A stretch of 64,000 bases of DNA from NCBI GenBank assembly GCA_036563805.1, contig DATCLS010000034.1, forward strand, positions 1 through 64,000. Direction: 5' to 3'. The translations under genes were made by a program, and so were the position numbers. This DNA comes from DATCLS01 sp036563805. GTDB lineage: Bacteria > Actinomycetota > Acidimicrobiia > Acidimicrobiales > VFJN01. The notes under the pieces are model-generated. The model was not told the origin of the DNA, did no database searches, and saw nothing but the letters and a program-made list of their open reading frames with translations. Below, piece after piece: positions 49,553 to 57,553 of the stretch. The stretch's first letter is position 1, and every line of letters starts with the position of its first letter.

Positions 49553-51793
49553 ATGAGCCTGCGCGAGCAGTTCACCGGCTGGAACCGCCGGCTGTGGGCC
49601 GGGTGGCGGCCCAACGGCATCGGCGAGCAGAAGCCCAACCACTACCTCGACATGGCGCGGGTGGCCTGGGCCAACCGCGCCCACCCGATCTACGCCTGGA
49701 AGATCCTGACCCGGGGCACGTGCGACGGCTGCGCCCTCGGCGTCACCGGGCTCCACGACTGGACGATCGACGGCGTCCACCTGTGCACCACCCGGCTGAA
49801 CCTGCTCGAGCTGAACACGGCCGACGCCGTCGATCCCATCGTCCTGTCCGACGTCGCCGCCCTCCGCCACCGGTCGGGGGCCCAGCTCCGGGCCCTGGGC
49901 CGCCTGGCCCACCCGATGCGGCGGCGCCGGGGCGAGCCCGGGTTCCGCCGCGTGTCGTGGGACGAGGCGCTGTCGGTCCTGACCGCCGGCCTCCGCTCGA
50001 CGACGCCCGACCGGGTGGCGCTCTACCTGACGAGCCGGGGCCTCACCAACGAGACCTACTACGTGGCGGCCAAGGCGGCCCGGGCGCTCGGCATCGCCAA
50101 CATCGACTCGGCCGCCCGGGTGTGCCACGCCCCGTCCACCGCCGGGCTCAAGGAGACGATCGGCGTCGGAGCCACGACCTGCTCCTACCAGGACGTGCTC
50201 GATGCCGACCTGGTCGTCATGTGGGGCACCAACCCGGCCAACAACCAGCCGGTGTTCATGAAGTACCTGTACCTGGCCCGGCGGCGGGGCTGCCGGGTCG
50301 TGGTCGTGAACCCGTACCTGGAGCCGGGGCTCGACCGCTACTGGGTGCCGTCCAACGTCGAGTCGGCCCTGTTCGGCACCCGCATGTCCGACCTGCACGT
50401 GCCCGTCCGGCCGGGCGGCGACGCCGCTCTGGCCAACGCCGTGCTGAAGCGCCTCATCGAGCGGGACGCCGTCGACCGGGTGTTCATCGACGCCCACACC
50501 GAGGGCTTCCGCGAGGTCGAGGCGGCGCTGGCTGCCCAACCGCTAGACGGACCCGGCGGGCTGCTGGCCCAGGCCGGCGTCGACGCCGCCACCCTGGAGG
50601 CCTTCGTCGACGAGCTGGTGCGGGCCGGCGGCGCGATCCACATGTGGTCGATGGGCATCACCCAGCACCGCGACGCCGTCGACGGCGTGCGGGCCATCGT
50701 CAACCTGGGCTTGGCCCAGGGCGGCGTGGGGCGCGACGGGGTGGGGCTCATGCCGATCCGCGGCCACTCCGGCGTGCAGGGCGGGGCCGAGATGGGGGCT
50801 TACGCCACCTCCCTGCCCGGCGGCCAGCCCGTCACCCCCGCCAACGCCGAGGCGCTGGCCGCGGCCTGGGGGTTCCCGGTGCCGGACGAGCCGGGCCTGA
50901 CCGCGCCCGAGATGGTGCAGGCTGCCGGCCGCGGCGACCTCGACGTGCTGTGGATGTCCGGCGGCAACTTCCTCGACGTGCTGCCCGACCCGCCCGCGGT
51001 GCGCGCCGCCCTGGAGCGGGTGGCGCTGCGCGTCCACCAGGACATCGTGATCACCAGCCAGATGCTCGTCGACGGCGACGACGTCGTGCTGTTGCCCGTC
51101 GCCACCCGCTACGAGCAGGAGGGCGGCGGCACCGAGACCACCACCGAGCGCCGCATCATCTTCGGGCCCGAGATCCCCCGGCAGGTGGGCGAGGCCCGGA
51201 GCGAGTGGCGGCTGTTCGCCGACGTCGCCAACCGGGTGCGGCCCGACCTGCGGCCCAAGTTCTCGTGGCCCACCAACGCCGACCTGCGGGCCGAGATCGC
51301 CACCGTGGTGCCGAGCTACGCCGGGATCGAGACGCTGTCGGAGCCGGGCGACGCCGTGCAGTGGGGCGGGCGGCACCTGTGCGCCGGCGGGGAGTTCCCG
51401 ACGCCGTCGGGTCGGGGCCGGTTCACGGTGGTGACGCCCCGGGTGGCGGCGCCGGACGGCTTCGTCGTCACGACCCGGCGGGGCAAGCAGTTCAACTCGA
51501 TGGTCCACGGCCGGATCGACCCGCTCACCGGGGCGGCGCGGGATGACGTGTTCATGGACGGCGACGACGCCGCCGAGCTCGGCCTCCAGCCCGGCGACCG
51601 GGTGCGGCTGCGCTCGGAGACCGGCGTGTTCGAGGGGCGGGTGCGGCTGGCGCGGCTGCCCGCCCGGACCCTCCAGGTCCACTGGCCCGAGGGCAACGTG
51701 CTCGTCCCCAGCGGGCCGGCGCACGTCGAGCCGACCTCCAAGGTGCCCGACTACTCGGCCACGGTCACGGTGGAGCGGCTGGCGCCGGCCTGA
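49553..51793 (+). CDS. FdhF/YdeP family molybdopterin oxidoreductase
   Basis: A 746-residue bis-MGD oxidoreductase. The N-terminal TCDGCALG (Cys at about 57 and 60, with another at 78) is a probable iron-sulfur site; then VVMWGTNPANNQP, GVGLMPIRGHSGVQGGAEMG and the C-terminal cofactor domain VTTRRGKQFNSMVHGRIDP with GDRVRLRSETG. No selenocysteine or active-site Cys of formate dehydrogenase is evident. Homologues include E. coli YdeP, linked to acid resistance, and formate dehydrogenases of unclear electron acceptor. The adjacent fdhD argues for a sulfurated cofactor. Confidence 0.88.
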   Translation: MSLREQFTGWNRRLWAGWRPNGIGEQKPNHYLDMARVAWANRAHPIYAWKILTRGTCDGCALGVTGLHDWTIDGVHLCTTRLNLLELNTADAVDPIVLSDVAALRHRSGAQLRALGRLAHPMRRRRGEPGFRRVSWDEALSVLTAGLRSTTPDRVALYLTSRGLTNETYYVAAKAARALGIANIDSAARVCHAPSTAGLKETIGVGATTCSYQDVLDADLVVMWGTNPANNQPVFMKYLYLARRRGCRVVVVNPYLEPGLDRYWVPSNVESALFGTRMSDLHVPVRPGGDAALANAVLKRLIERDAVDRVFIDAHTEGFREVEAALAAQPLDGPGGLLAQAGVDAATLEAFVDELVRAGGAIHMWSMGITQHRDAVDGVRAIVNLGLAQGGVGRDGVGLMPIRGHSGVQGGAEMGAYATSLPGGQPVTPANAEALAAAWGFPVPDEPGLTAPEMVQAAGRGDLDVLWMSGGNFLDVLPDPPAVRAALERVALRVHQDIVITSQMLVDGDDVVLLPVATRYEQEGGGTETTTERRIIFGPEIPRQVGEARSEWRLFADVANRVRPDLRPKFSWPTNADLRAEIATVVPSYAGIETLSEPGDAVQWGGRHLCAGGEFPTPSGRGRFTVVTPRVAAPDGFVVTTRRGKQFNSMVHGRIDPLTGAARDDVFMDGDDAAELGLQPGDRVRLRSETGVFEGRVRLARLPARTLQVHWPEGNVLVPSGPAHVEPTSKVPDYSATVTVERLAPA

Positions 51794-51871
51794 GGCTCCG
51801 GGGGCCGGGGCCGACCGGCCGGCCGGGCGTGCTTGCTGTCGTCAGGGGCCCGCGTCCCGGTGGGGCGGGGG

Positions 51872-52471
51872 TCAGTTGTCGCCCGTGGGCTGGACCACGT
51901 GGCGGCAGCCCTCGTCGTCGGCGAACGCCCGCTGCAAGTCCTCGTCGTAGGCCCCGATCCGGGGCTCGATCACCGACAGCGCCCGCTCCACGCCCGTGAA
52001 CGCCCCGCCCAGGGCACCCCGCTGCTCCTCCGGCGTGATGGGCGGGAGCTCGGCCGCGTCCGCCCGCTCCTCCTCGAGCACGGCCAGCGACTCGTCGGCC
52101 CCCTCGGCCAGCTCGGCGAGCAGCTCGTCGCGCTGGGGAACGTCGGGTAGCTCCAGCTCGCTGACCTCGCGGCGGTGCTGCTCGGCCAGCTCGATCATCT
52201 CGTCGAACCCGACGAGCAGGACGCCGTTGGCGGTGGTCGGGTCGTCCTGGTCGGTGATCGTCTGCGAGGTGGCATTGAGCACGTTGCCCAGGTCGTTGTT
52301 CCAGTCCCGCAGCATCGTGCACACGGTGTCGGCGGTCTCCGCCGCCTCGGGGCTGGGGGCGCTGCCCTCGTCGCCGCCATCGTCGTCGCCGCCGCAGGCG
52401 GCGACGACGAGCACCGTCGCGACCGCGATCCACCACGCCCTGCGCACCTGGCGCACCCTCTCCCGGCTCAT
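51872..52471 (-). CDS. Hypothetical lipoprotein
   Basis: A 199-residue lipoprotein with lipobox VVAAC (Cys at about 26) followed by an Asp/Gly-rich linker. The mature part is helical and acidic, with one Cys near the start (TVCTMLRDWNN) and one near the end (DEGCRHVV), possibly a disulfide. No family is recognised. ATG 52471 has CAGACT 7 nt upstream. It sits just after the sensor kinase gene on the same strand, 28 bp away, so it may be an extracytoplasmic partner of the kinase. Confidence 0.65.
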   Translation of the reverse strand: MSRERVRQVRRAWWIAVATVLVVAACGGDDDGGDEGSAPSPEAAETADTVCTMLRDWNNDLGNVLNATSQTITDQDDPTTANGVLLVGFDEMIELAEQHRREVSELELPDVPQRDELLAELAEGADESLAVLEEERADAAELPPITPEEQRGALGGAFTGVERALSVIEPRIGAYDEDLQRAFADDEGCRHVVQPTGDN

Positions 52472-52478
52472 CGGGGTG

Positions 52479-52484
52479 AGTCTG
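52479..52484 (-). promoter_or_regulatory. putative -10 element of the lipoprotein gene
   Basis: CAGACT on the minus strand, 7 nt before ATG 52471; the same motif and spacing as upstream of glxK. It falls in the short gap after the sensor kinase stop. Confidence 0.3.
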
Positions 52485-52499
52485 GCACCGGCCGCCGGT

Positions 52500-55400
52500 T
52501 CACCGCTCGGGCCCGGCGTCCTCGGACCGGCGGGCCTCGTCGAGCCCCCGCTGCACGCCCGTGGTGAAGTTGGTGAGGAAGCTGTAGACGTCCTCGGCCG
52601 CCGACTCCGGCTGCGACCGGGCCGCCGGCTCCGGGCCGGGCGCGGTCGGGCTCGGAGGGGTGGAACCTGGCGGCGTCGGGCCCGGCGGCGTGGGGTCGGC
52701 CGGGCCGCGGCCGGCCGGCGGCTGGGCGCCGCCGCCCCGGCGTAGCGACAACGGTTCGGCCGTCGGGAGCTGTGCCCCCTTCACCCGGCGGGGCAGCCCG
52801 CCGACCGTCGTGCCCCCAGCGTGGGGATCGAGCGGCGGGCCGGGCGGTGGCCCGGGAGGCGGCGTCGACCGCCGGTGCTGGCCGGGCGTGCCGTCCTGCT
52901 GGCGGGACCGCTCGAGCACGGCCCGCAGGGCCTCGATGGCATCCCCGGCGGTCGCCCCGACCCCGCCGCCCCCGCCGCCGGGGCGGGGTCCCTCGCCGGG
53001 CGCACGCCCGGCCCCGGCCGCCCCCGCGCCGGGCTGGAACCCGCCGCCGGCTGCGCGGCCGCCCGGCCCGGTGAGCCCGCTTCCGTCCCCGGGGCGTGCG
53101 CCCCCGGGCCCGCCGAGGCCGCCGCCCGTCCCCGAGCCGACCCCCGCGGGCCCGCCCTGCCCGGCGCTGCCCGGGCCGCGGGGTGCCCCGGCACCGGTGA
53201 CGCCTGCGTCCGGCCCGCCGAGGCCGCCGCCCGTCCCCGGGCCGACCCCCGCGGGCCCGCCCTGCCCGGCGCCGAGGCCGCCGAGGCCGGCTCCTTCCGC
53301 GTCGGTGCGTGTGTTGCCGAAGCTGCTGCCGGCGGGGCCGCCAGGTGTGCCGGTGCCCGGGGCGCCGAGGCCGGGCGGCGTCCCGGCGACTTCCGTCCCG
53401 GTGCCTGCATTGCTGGGGTCGAATCCGCCGCCGGGGCCCGTGCCACCGGCGCGGCCGGCGGGCGCGCCCGGGCGGCCGACGGGTTCCGGTGCCCCCGGTC
53501 GGCCGGGTTCCGTGGTGCCGGCGCCCGGTCCGCCGTGGTGGCCGGTGCCGGGCCCGGCGGGGGGTGGCCAGGACGAGCCCGGGGCGAACGGGGAGCCGCT
53601 GGGCGGGGACGCGGGCGGCGGTCCGGTGGGCGGCCCGGCCGGGGCGTCGAAGGCGCGTCCGGACGGCGCCGGCGCGCCCGGCGCCCCACCCGCCCACCGG
53701 GTGTGGCGGCTCAGCTCGGCCAGCAGGTCGGGGTCGAGGATCGGTGCCGGCGACCTGTCCGCCGACGGGCCGCTGCCCCGCGACGACCGCTTGACCAGCC
53801 CGCTGGGCGTGCGGCTCGACGGCGGGGGCGCGTCCCAGCCCGGGCCGGCCGGGCTCCTGCCGGCGGGGCCAGTGCCGGCGCCCGGGGCGTCCGGGCCGGC
53901 GGGCGTTGCCGGCTGGCCGGGCGCCGCCGGCGAGCCGGGCGCCGCCGGCGAGCCGGACGTGACCGGGGCCTCGGCGGGCGGCGCGGCGAAGGCGGTGGGC
54001 GCCGGCGCGAGGCCGGCACCGGCGTCCCCCGGTCCCACCCCGCCGGCACCCGCCGCTCCGGCCCCGTCGGCCCCGCTCGACCCGCCGGCTCCCCCGGTCC
54101 CTCCGGCCCCGCCGCCCGACCGGTCGCCGGCCGGCACGGCGGCGCGGGCCCGCGACCCCACGGCCCGGGAGCCGTGGGGATCGGTGATCGGCCCGCCGAC
54201 CGGGGCCTCGGTCGTGAGCAGCTCGGGCGGCAGCTCGACGGTGGCGGTGATGCCGTGGCCGGGCGTCCGGCCCAGCCGGATGCGGATCCCGTGCCGGGCG
54301 GCCAGGTTGCCGGCCACGTAGTGGCCCAGGTACTTGGACGGGGCGATCGTGAACGACTCGCTGCCCGACAGGCGCCGGTTGGCCTGCTCGAGGTCCTCGT
54401 CGGGCATGCCGAAGCCCCGGTCGACGATGGCCAGGACGTAGCCCGAGGGCCCCGAGGTCCCCGAGCCGGGTTCCGGCCCGGGCCCCGTCGTCGCCGGCCC
54501 CGCGCCGAACCGCGCACCAGGCCCCGACCCCGGCCACCCGGGTCCCGCGCCCGATCCCCGCCCGAAGGCCGGCCCCGACCCGGCGCTCGGCCCCGAGCCC
54601 GGCCCCCCGGGCCCCGACCCCGACCAGGGCCCCGCCGACCGCCCCCTCACCTCGACGGTCTGGTCGGGCGGCGAGAACGTCAGCGCGTTCTCCAGCAGCT
54701 CGGCGATCAGGTGGGCGAGGTCGGCGGCGGCCGAGCCCAGCACGGTGGCGGGCTCGACGTCGCGGATCACGACCCGCTGGTAGTCCTCGACCTCGCCCAG
54801 CGCGGCCCGGATCACGTCGGTGAGCCGCACCGGCGCCGCCCACCGCCGGGGCGGCTCCACGCCGGCCAGCACGAGCAGCCCCTCGGCGTTGCGCCGCATG
54901 CGGGTGGCCAGGTGGTCGAGCCGGAACAGCGAAGCCAGCGTCTCGGGCGTCGTCTCGTTGGACTCGAGCTCGGTGATGAAGTCGAGCTGCCGGCCGAGCA
55001 GGCTCTGGTTGCGCCGCCCCAGGTTGACGAACGAGTCGGCGATGTTGCGCCGCAGCACCGCCTGCTCGACGGCGAGGTTGAGCGCCGAGTCCTGCACGGT
55101 GTTGAGGGCGAGGGCGACGTCGCCGACCTCGTCGCGGGTCCGCACCGACACCGGCTCGACCCGGGGGACCTGCACGTCGTCGCCCAGCGGGGTCTCCAGG
55201 ATGTCCATCACCGCGTCGGGCAGCCGGTGCGACGCCATCTCCTTGGCCTCGCGGGTCAGCCGCTTGAGAGGCCGGGTGATCGACCGCGACACCAGCCAGG
55301 TCAGCAGCACCGCCGCCGCCAGGGCGGCCACCGCCACGGCCGCGAACCACACCTGGCGCCGCTCGGCCGACGACCGGAGCTCGTCGGCCCGGTCGGTGAT

Positions 55401-56354
55401 GATCTCGTGGAGGGTGTCCTGGTAGCCGATGAAGCCCTCTTCCCGGGGCACGTTGACGGCCTCGAGGATGACCGGGAGGTCGATCCGGCCGGTGGCCAGC
55501 GCCGAGTCGACCTGCTCGGTGACCCGGGACACCAGGCCCTCCGGGTACCGCTCCTCGGCCAGCACGGCGTAGGGACCGCTGGCGTCCCGCAGCTGCTCGG
55601 CGTACTCCTTGAAGTCCGCGTGCAGCATGGCGATGCGGGTGATCTCCTGGGGCTGGTCGATGCCGCCGGGGGACAACGAGGCGTCGGTGATCGTCCGGTT
55701 GAGCAGCCGCGACAGCACCTCGATCTCGCGCGCGACGGCGTCGGCCAGCTCGGCCCCCTGCCGCAGCTCCGGGTCGTCGATGGCCAGCGCCACCCGGGTG
55801 GTGGCCGAGTAGAACGGCGAGATGAGGTCGGTGTAGGTGGCGAAGATCTCGTCGGCGAACCCCAGGTTGTCGGTGTCGTGGGGCCGGGGGTCGGTGTCGA
55901 TGCGCTCCCGCACCTCGGCCAACCGCTCCTCCAGCCCGTCGAGGGGCTCCTGGTAGGCGTCGACGACCAGCTGCGCCCGCCCCTCCAGCTCGGACCGGAA
56001 GGCGGCGATGGCCGCGTCGGTCTCGGCGCGGGTCTCCTCGGTGCCCTCGACCGGGACCGTGACGGCGCCGGCCTGGCCGATCAGCTCGACCGCCAGCCAG
56101 GTGCGCTCGTTCTGGAGCGCGGTGATTATGCCGGCCGGCCCGATCGAGGATTTGGCCAACTCGGTCTGCTCGGCGACCCGGTCGGCGTGCCGGGCCGTGT
56201 TGACCACTTCCAGCAGCGTGAGGACGACGAGCGCGGCCAGTGGGCCGGCCAGCGCGACCGCGAGCTTCCGTCCGATCGGTAGACGTCGCAATGGTGCTTC
56301 CCCCCGGCCGGGTCGCCCCGGCCCCGGACCCCAGATCCCCGCATCTTTGCGCAT
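52500..56354 (-). CDS. CvnA-like sensor histidine kinase with nitrate-sensor-type domain
   Basis: About 1284 residues. The N-terminal helix (RKLAVALAGPLAALVVLTLLEV) and a second at about 335-360 flank an extracytoplasmic NIT-type domain; HAMP follows, then LFRLDHLATRMRRNAEGLLV with the presumed phospho-His region. The ATPase domain has HLIAELLENALTFSPPD (N box) and LAIVDRGFGMPDEDLEQ (G1), separated by a Gly/Pro-rich insert of about 60 residues. A disordered Gly/Pro/Ala region (about 720-1190) precedes a conserved tail with GGLPRRVKGAQLP and LTNFTTGVQRGLDEAR. ATG 56354 is used; a TTG at 56291 with GGGGGGAAG before it may be the true start. No cvnB-D genes follow. Confidence 0.85.
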   Translation of the reverse strand: MRKDAGIWGPGPGRPGRGEAPLRRLPIGRKLAVALAGPLAALVVLTLLEVVNTARHADRVAEQTELAKSSIGPAGIITALQNERTWLAVELIGQAGAVTVPVEGTEETRAETDAAIAAFRSELEGRAQLVVDAYQEPLDGLEERLAEVRERIDTDPRPHDTDNLGFADEIFATYTDLISPFYSATTRVALAIDDPELRQGAELADAVAREIEVLSRLLNRTITDASLSPGGIDQPQEITRIAMLHADFKEYAEQLRDASGPYAVLAEERYPEGLVSRVTEQVDSALATGRIDLPVILEAVNVPREEGFIGYQDTLHEIITDRADELRSSAERRQVWFAAVAVAALAAAVLLTWLVSRSITRPLKRLTREAKEMASHRLPDAVMDILETPLGDDVQVPRVEPVSVRTRDEVGDVALALNTVQDSALNLAVEQAVLRRNIADSFVNLGRRNQSLLGRQLDFITELESNETTPETLASLFRLDHLATRMRRNAEGLLVLAGVEPPRRWAAPVRLTDVIRAALGEVEDYQRVVIRDVEPATVLGSAAADLAHLIAELLENALTFSPPDQTVEVRGRSAGPWSGSGPGGPGSGPSAGSGPAFGRGSGAGPGWPGSGPGARFGAGPATTGPGPEPGSGTSGPSGYVLAIVDRGFGMPDEDLEQANRRLSGSESFTIAPSKYLGHYVAGNLAARHGIRIRLGRTPGHGITATVELPPELLTTEAPVGGPITDPHGSRAVGSRARAAVPAGDRSGGGAGGTGGAGGSSGADGAGAAGAGGVGPGDAGAGLAPAPTAFAAPPAEAPVTSGSPAAPGSPAAPGQPATPAGPDAPGAGTGPAGRSPAGPGWDAPPPSSRTPSGLVKRSSRGSGPSADRSPAPILDPDLLAELSRHTRWAGGAPGAPAPSGRAFDAPAGPPTGPPPASPPSGSPFAPGSSWPPPAGPGTGHHGGPGAGTTEPGRPGAPEPVGRPGAPAGRAGGTGPGGGFDPSNAGTGTEVAGTPPGLGAPGTGTPGGPAGSSFGNTRTDAEGAGLGGLGAGQGGPAGVGPGTGGGLGGPDAGVTGAGAPRGPGSAGQGGPAGVGSGTGGGLGGPGGARPGDGSGLTGPGGRAAGGGFQPGAGAAGAGRAPGEGPRPGGGGGGVGATAGDAIEALRAVLERSRQQDGTPGQHRRSTPPPGPPPGPPLDPHAGGTTVGGLPRRVKGAQLPTAEPLSLRRGGGAQPPAGRGPADPTPPGPTPPGSTPPSPTAPGPEPAARSQPESAAEDVYSFLTNFTTGVQRGLDEARRSEDAGPER
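53107..53272. repeat. 61-bp direct repeat in the kinase tail, period 105 bp
   Basis: 53107-53167 recurs at 53212-53272 with one mismatch. The 105-bp period is 35 codons, so the duplication keeps the frame and lengthens the Gly/Pro-rich tail. Confidence 0.8.
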
Positions 56355-56498
56355 CCGCGCCCCGAACGCCCGCACCTTCCCACGGGCGGTGCCCGGGCGC
56401 CTCCCGAGGCGCGAAGCCGTCCGTTCCGTAGGACAGACCGCACGGAGCGCATGGGTGATCGCCGCGCACGGCCTCGTCGGCTCGCGGGTCCGGCGCAC

Positions 56499-56504
56499 TA
56501 CCCT
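56499..56504 (+). promoter_or_regulatory. putative -10 element of chdC
   Basis: TACCCT, 7 nt before ATG 56512, with no Shine-Dalgarno site. The 157-bp divergent gap to the sensor kinase start holds no other obvious feature. Confidence 0.45.
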
Positions 56505-56511
56505 CGTCTCC

Positions 56512-57195
56512 ATGGCCGAGCCCCTCACGCCCAGCGTCGGGTGGAACGTCCTCCACCTCTTCTGTGCCGTCACCCCGCTCGCCGAGGCCTCGGCGGTGTC
56601 GGCGGCGGTGAAGGGCCTCGAGGCCGACGACCACCAGGTCGTCACGGTGGCCCTCTTGGGCCACAAGGGCGACGTGGGCTTCATGGCGTTGGGTCCCGAC
56701 CTGTGGCGCCTGCGCCGGTTCCAGACCGAGGTCGTGAGCGCCGGCCTCGAGGTGGTCGACAGCTACGTGTCGCTCACTGAGGTGTCCGAGTACGCGCAGG
56801 GCCTGCCCGAGGAGCGCAAGCGCCCGCGGCTCTACCCCGAGCTGCCGCCCGAGGGGAAGACGGCGTTCTGCTTCTACCCGATGTCCAAGCGGCGCGGGCC
56901 CCAGCACAACTGGTACGAGCTGCCGTACGAGGACCGCGAGCGCCTGATGCACGACCACGGCCGCTCGGGCCGCAACTTCGCCGGCCGCATCCTGCAGCTC
57001 ATCACCGGCTCGACCGGCCTCGACGACTACGAGTGGGGCGTCACGCTGTTCGGCGTCCACCCCGACGACATCAAGGCCTGCGTGTACACGATGCGCTACG
57101 ACGAGGCCTCGGCCCGCTACGCCGAGTTCGGGCCGTTCGTCACCGGGGCGGTGGGCTCGCTCGACGAGGTGCTGGCCGCCGTCGGCGTGAGCTGA
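56512..57195 (+). CDS. chdC: Coproheme decarboxylase (HemQ/ChdC, chlorite dismutase fold)
   Basis: A 227-residue protein of the chlorite-dismutase superfamily. The actinobacterial HemQ signatures are clear: CFYPMSKRRGPQHNWYELPY, ERLMHDHGRSGRNFAGRI, QLITGSTGLDDYEWGVTLFG and RYDEASARYAEFGPF. The enzyme decarboxylates coproheme III twice to give haem b, the last step of the coproporphyrin-dependent haem pathway used by Gram-positive bacteria. Other haem genes are not in the window, though cydAB is a haem consumer. ATG 56512 is supported by TACCCT 7 nt upstream and by the start of conservation. Confidence 0.92.
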   Translation: MAEPLTPSVGWNVLHLFCAVTPLAEASAVSAAVKGLEADDHQVVTVALLGHKGDVGFMALGPDLWRLRRFQTEVVSAGLEVVDSYVSLTEVSEYAQGLPEERKRPRLYPELPPEGKTAFCFYPMSKRRGPQHNWYELPYEDRERLMHDHGRSGRNFAGRILQLITGSTGLDDYEWGVTLFGVHPDDIKACVYTMRYDEASARYAEFGPFVTGAVGSLDEVLAAVGVS

Positions 57196-57553
57196 CCCCG
57201 CACGACGGCGGCGGGCCTGATGTCTGGACGGCGGGGCTGCTCCGTGACGGCGTGAGCCGCCCCGTACGACGGCGGCACCCGACGGCGGGCGGCGCTCTGC
57301 CGGCCGCCGACCGGGCCGCCGCCCGCCGACGCGCTCGGCGCCAACCGCCGCAGCACGCGGAAAAGATCTGTCAGCGAACGGACGCTACGCTTGCCCGTTC
57401 GTCAGGCGTCATGCCGTGCGCTGTGCGAATTGACCGGTCCCGGCCGGTCGGGCATGACGGATTCGTTAACAGGCGTCTCAGCGTGCGGGGAAAATCACTT
57501 GCGTTCTCCCGATCGACCTAAGCTCGCCCCGGCCTCGTCATAGGAGCGATCGC
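57196..57553. other. intergenic region with nested hairpin upstream of the liv operon
   Basis: No gene is seen in these 358 bp. CGTCATGCC (57407-57415) pairs with GGCATGACG (57451-57459), and the enclosed sequence contains GACCGG/CCGGTC (57432-57437 with 57444-57449). Further on, TAAGCT (57519-57524) may be a -10, and TAGGAG at 57541-57546 is the ribosome site for livH. The hairpin could be the chdC terminator or a regulatory site. Confidence 0.5.

Noticed and set aside
52821..56282. A 1153-codon open frame on the plus strand opposite the sensor kinase
   Set aside because: The kinase frame contains ordered motifs (HAMP, H box, N and G1 boxes); the opposite frame shows none and is a composition artefact.
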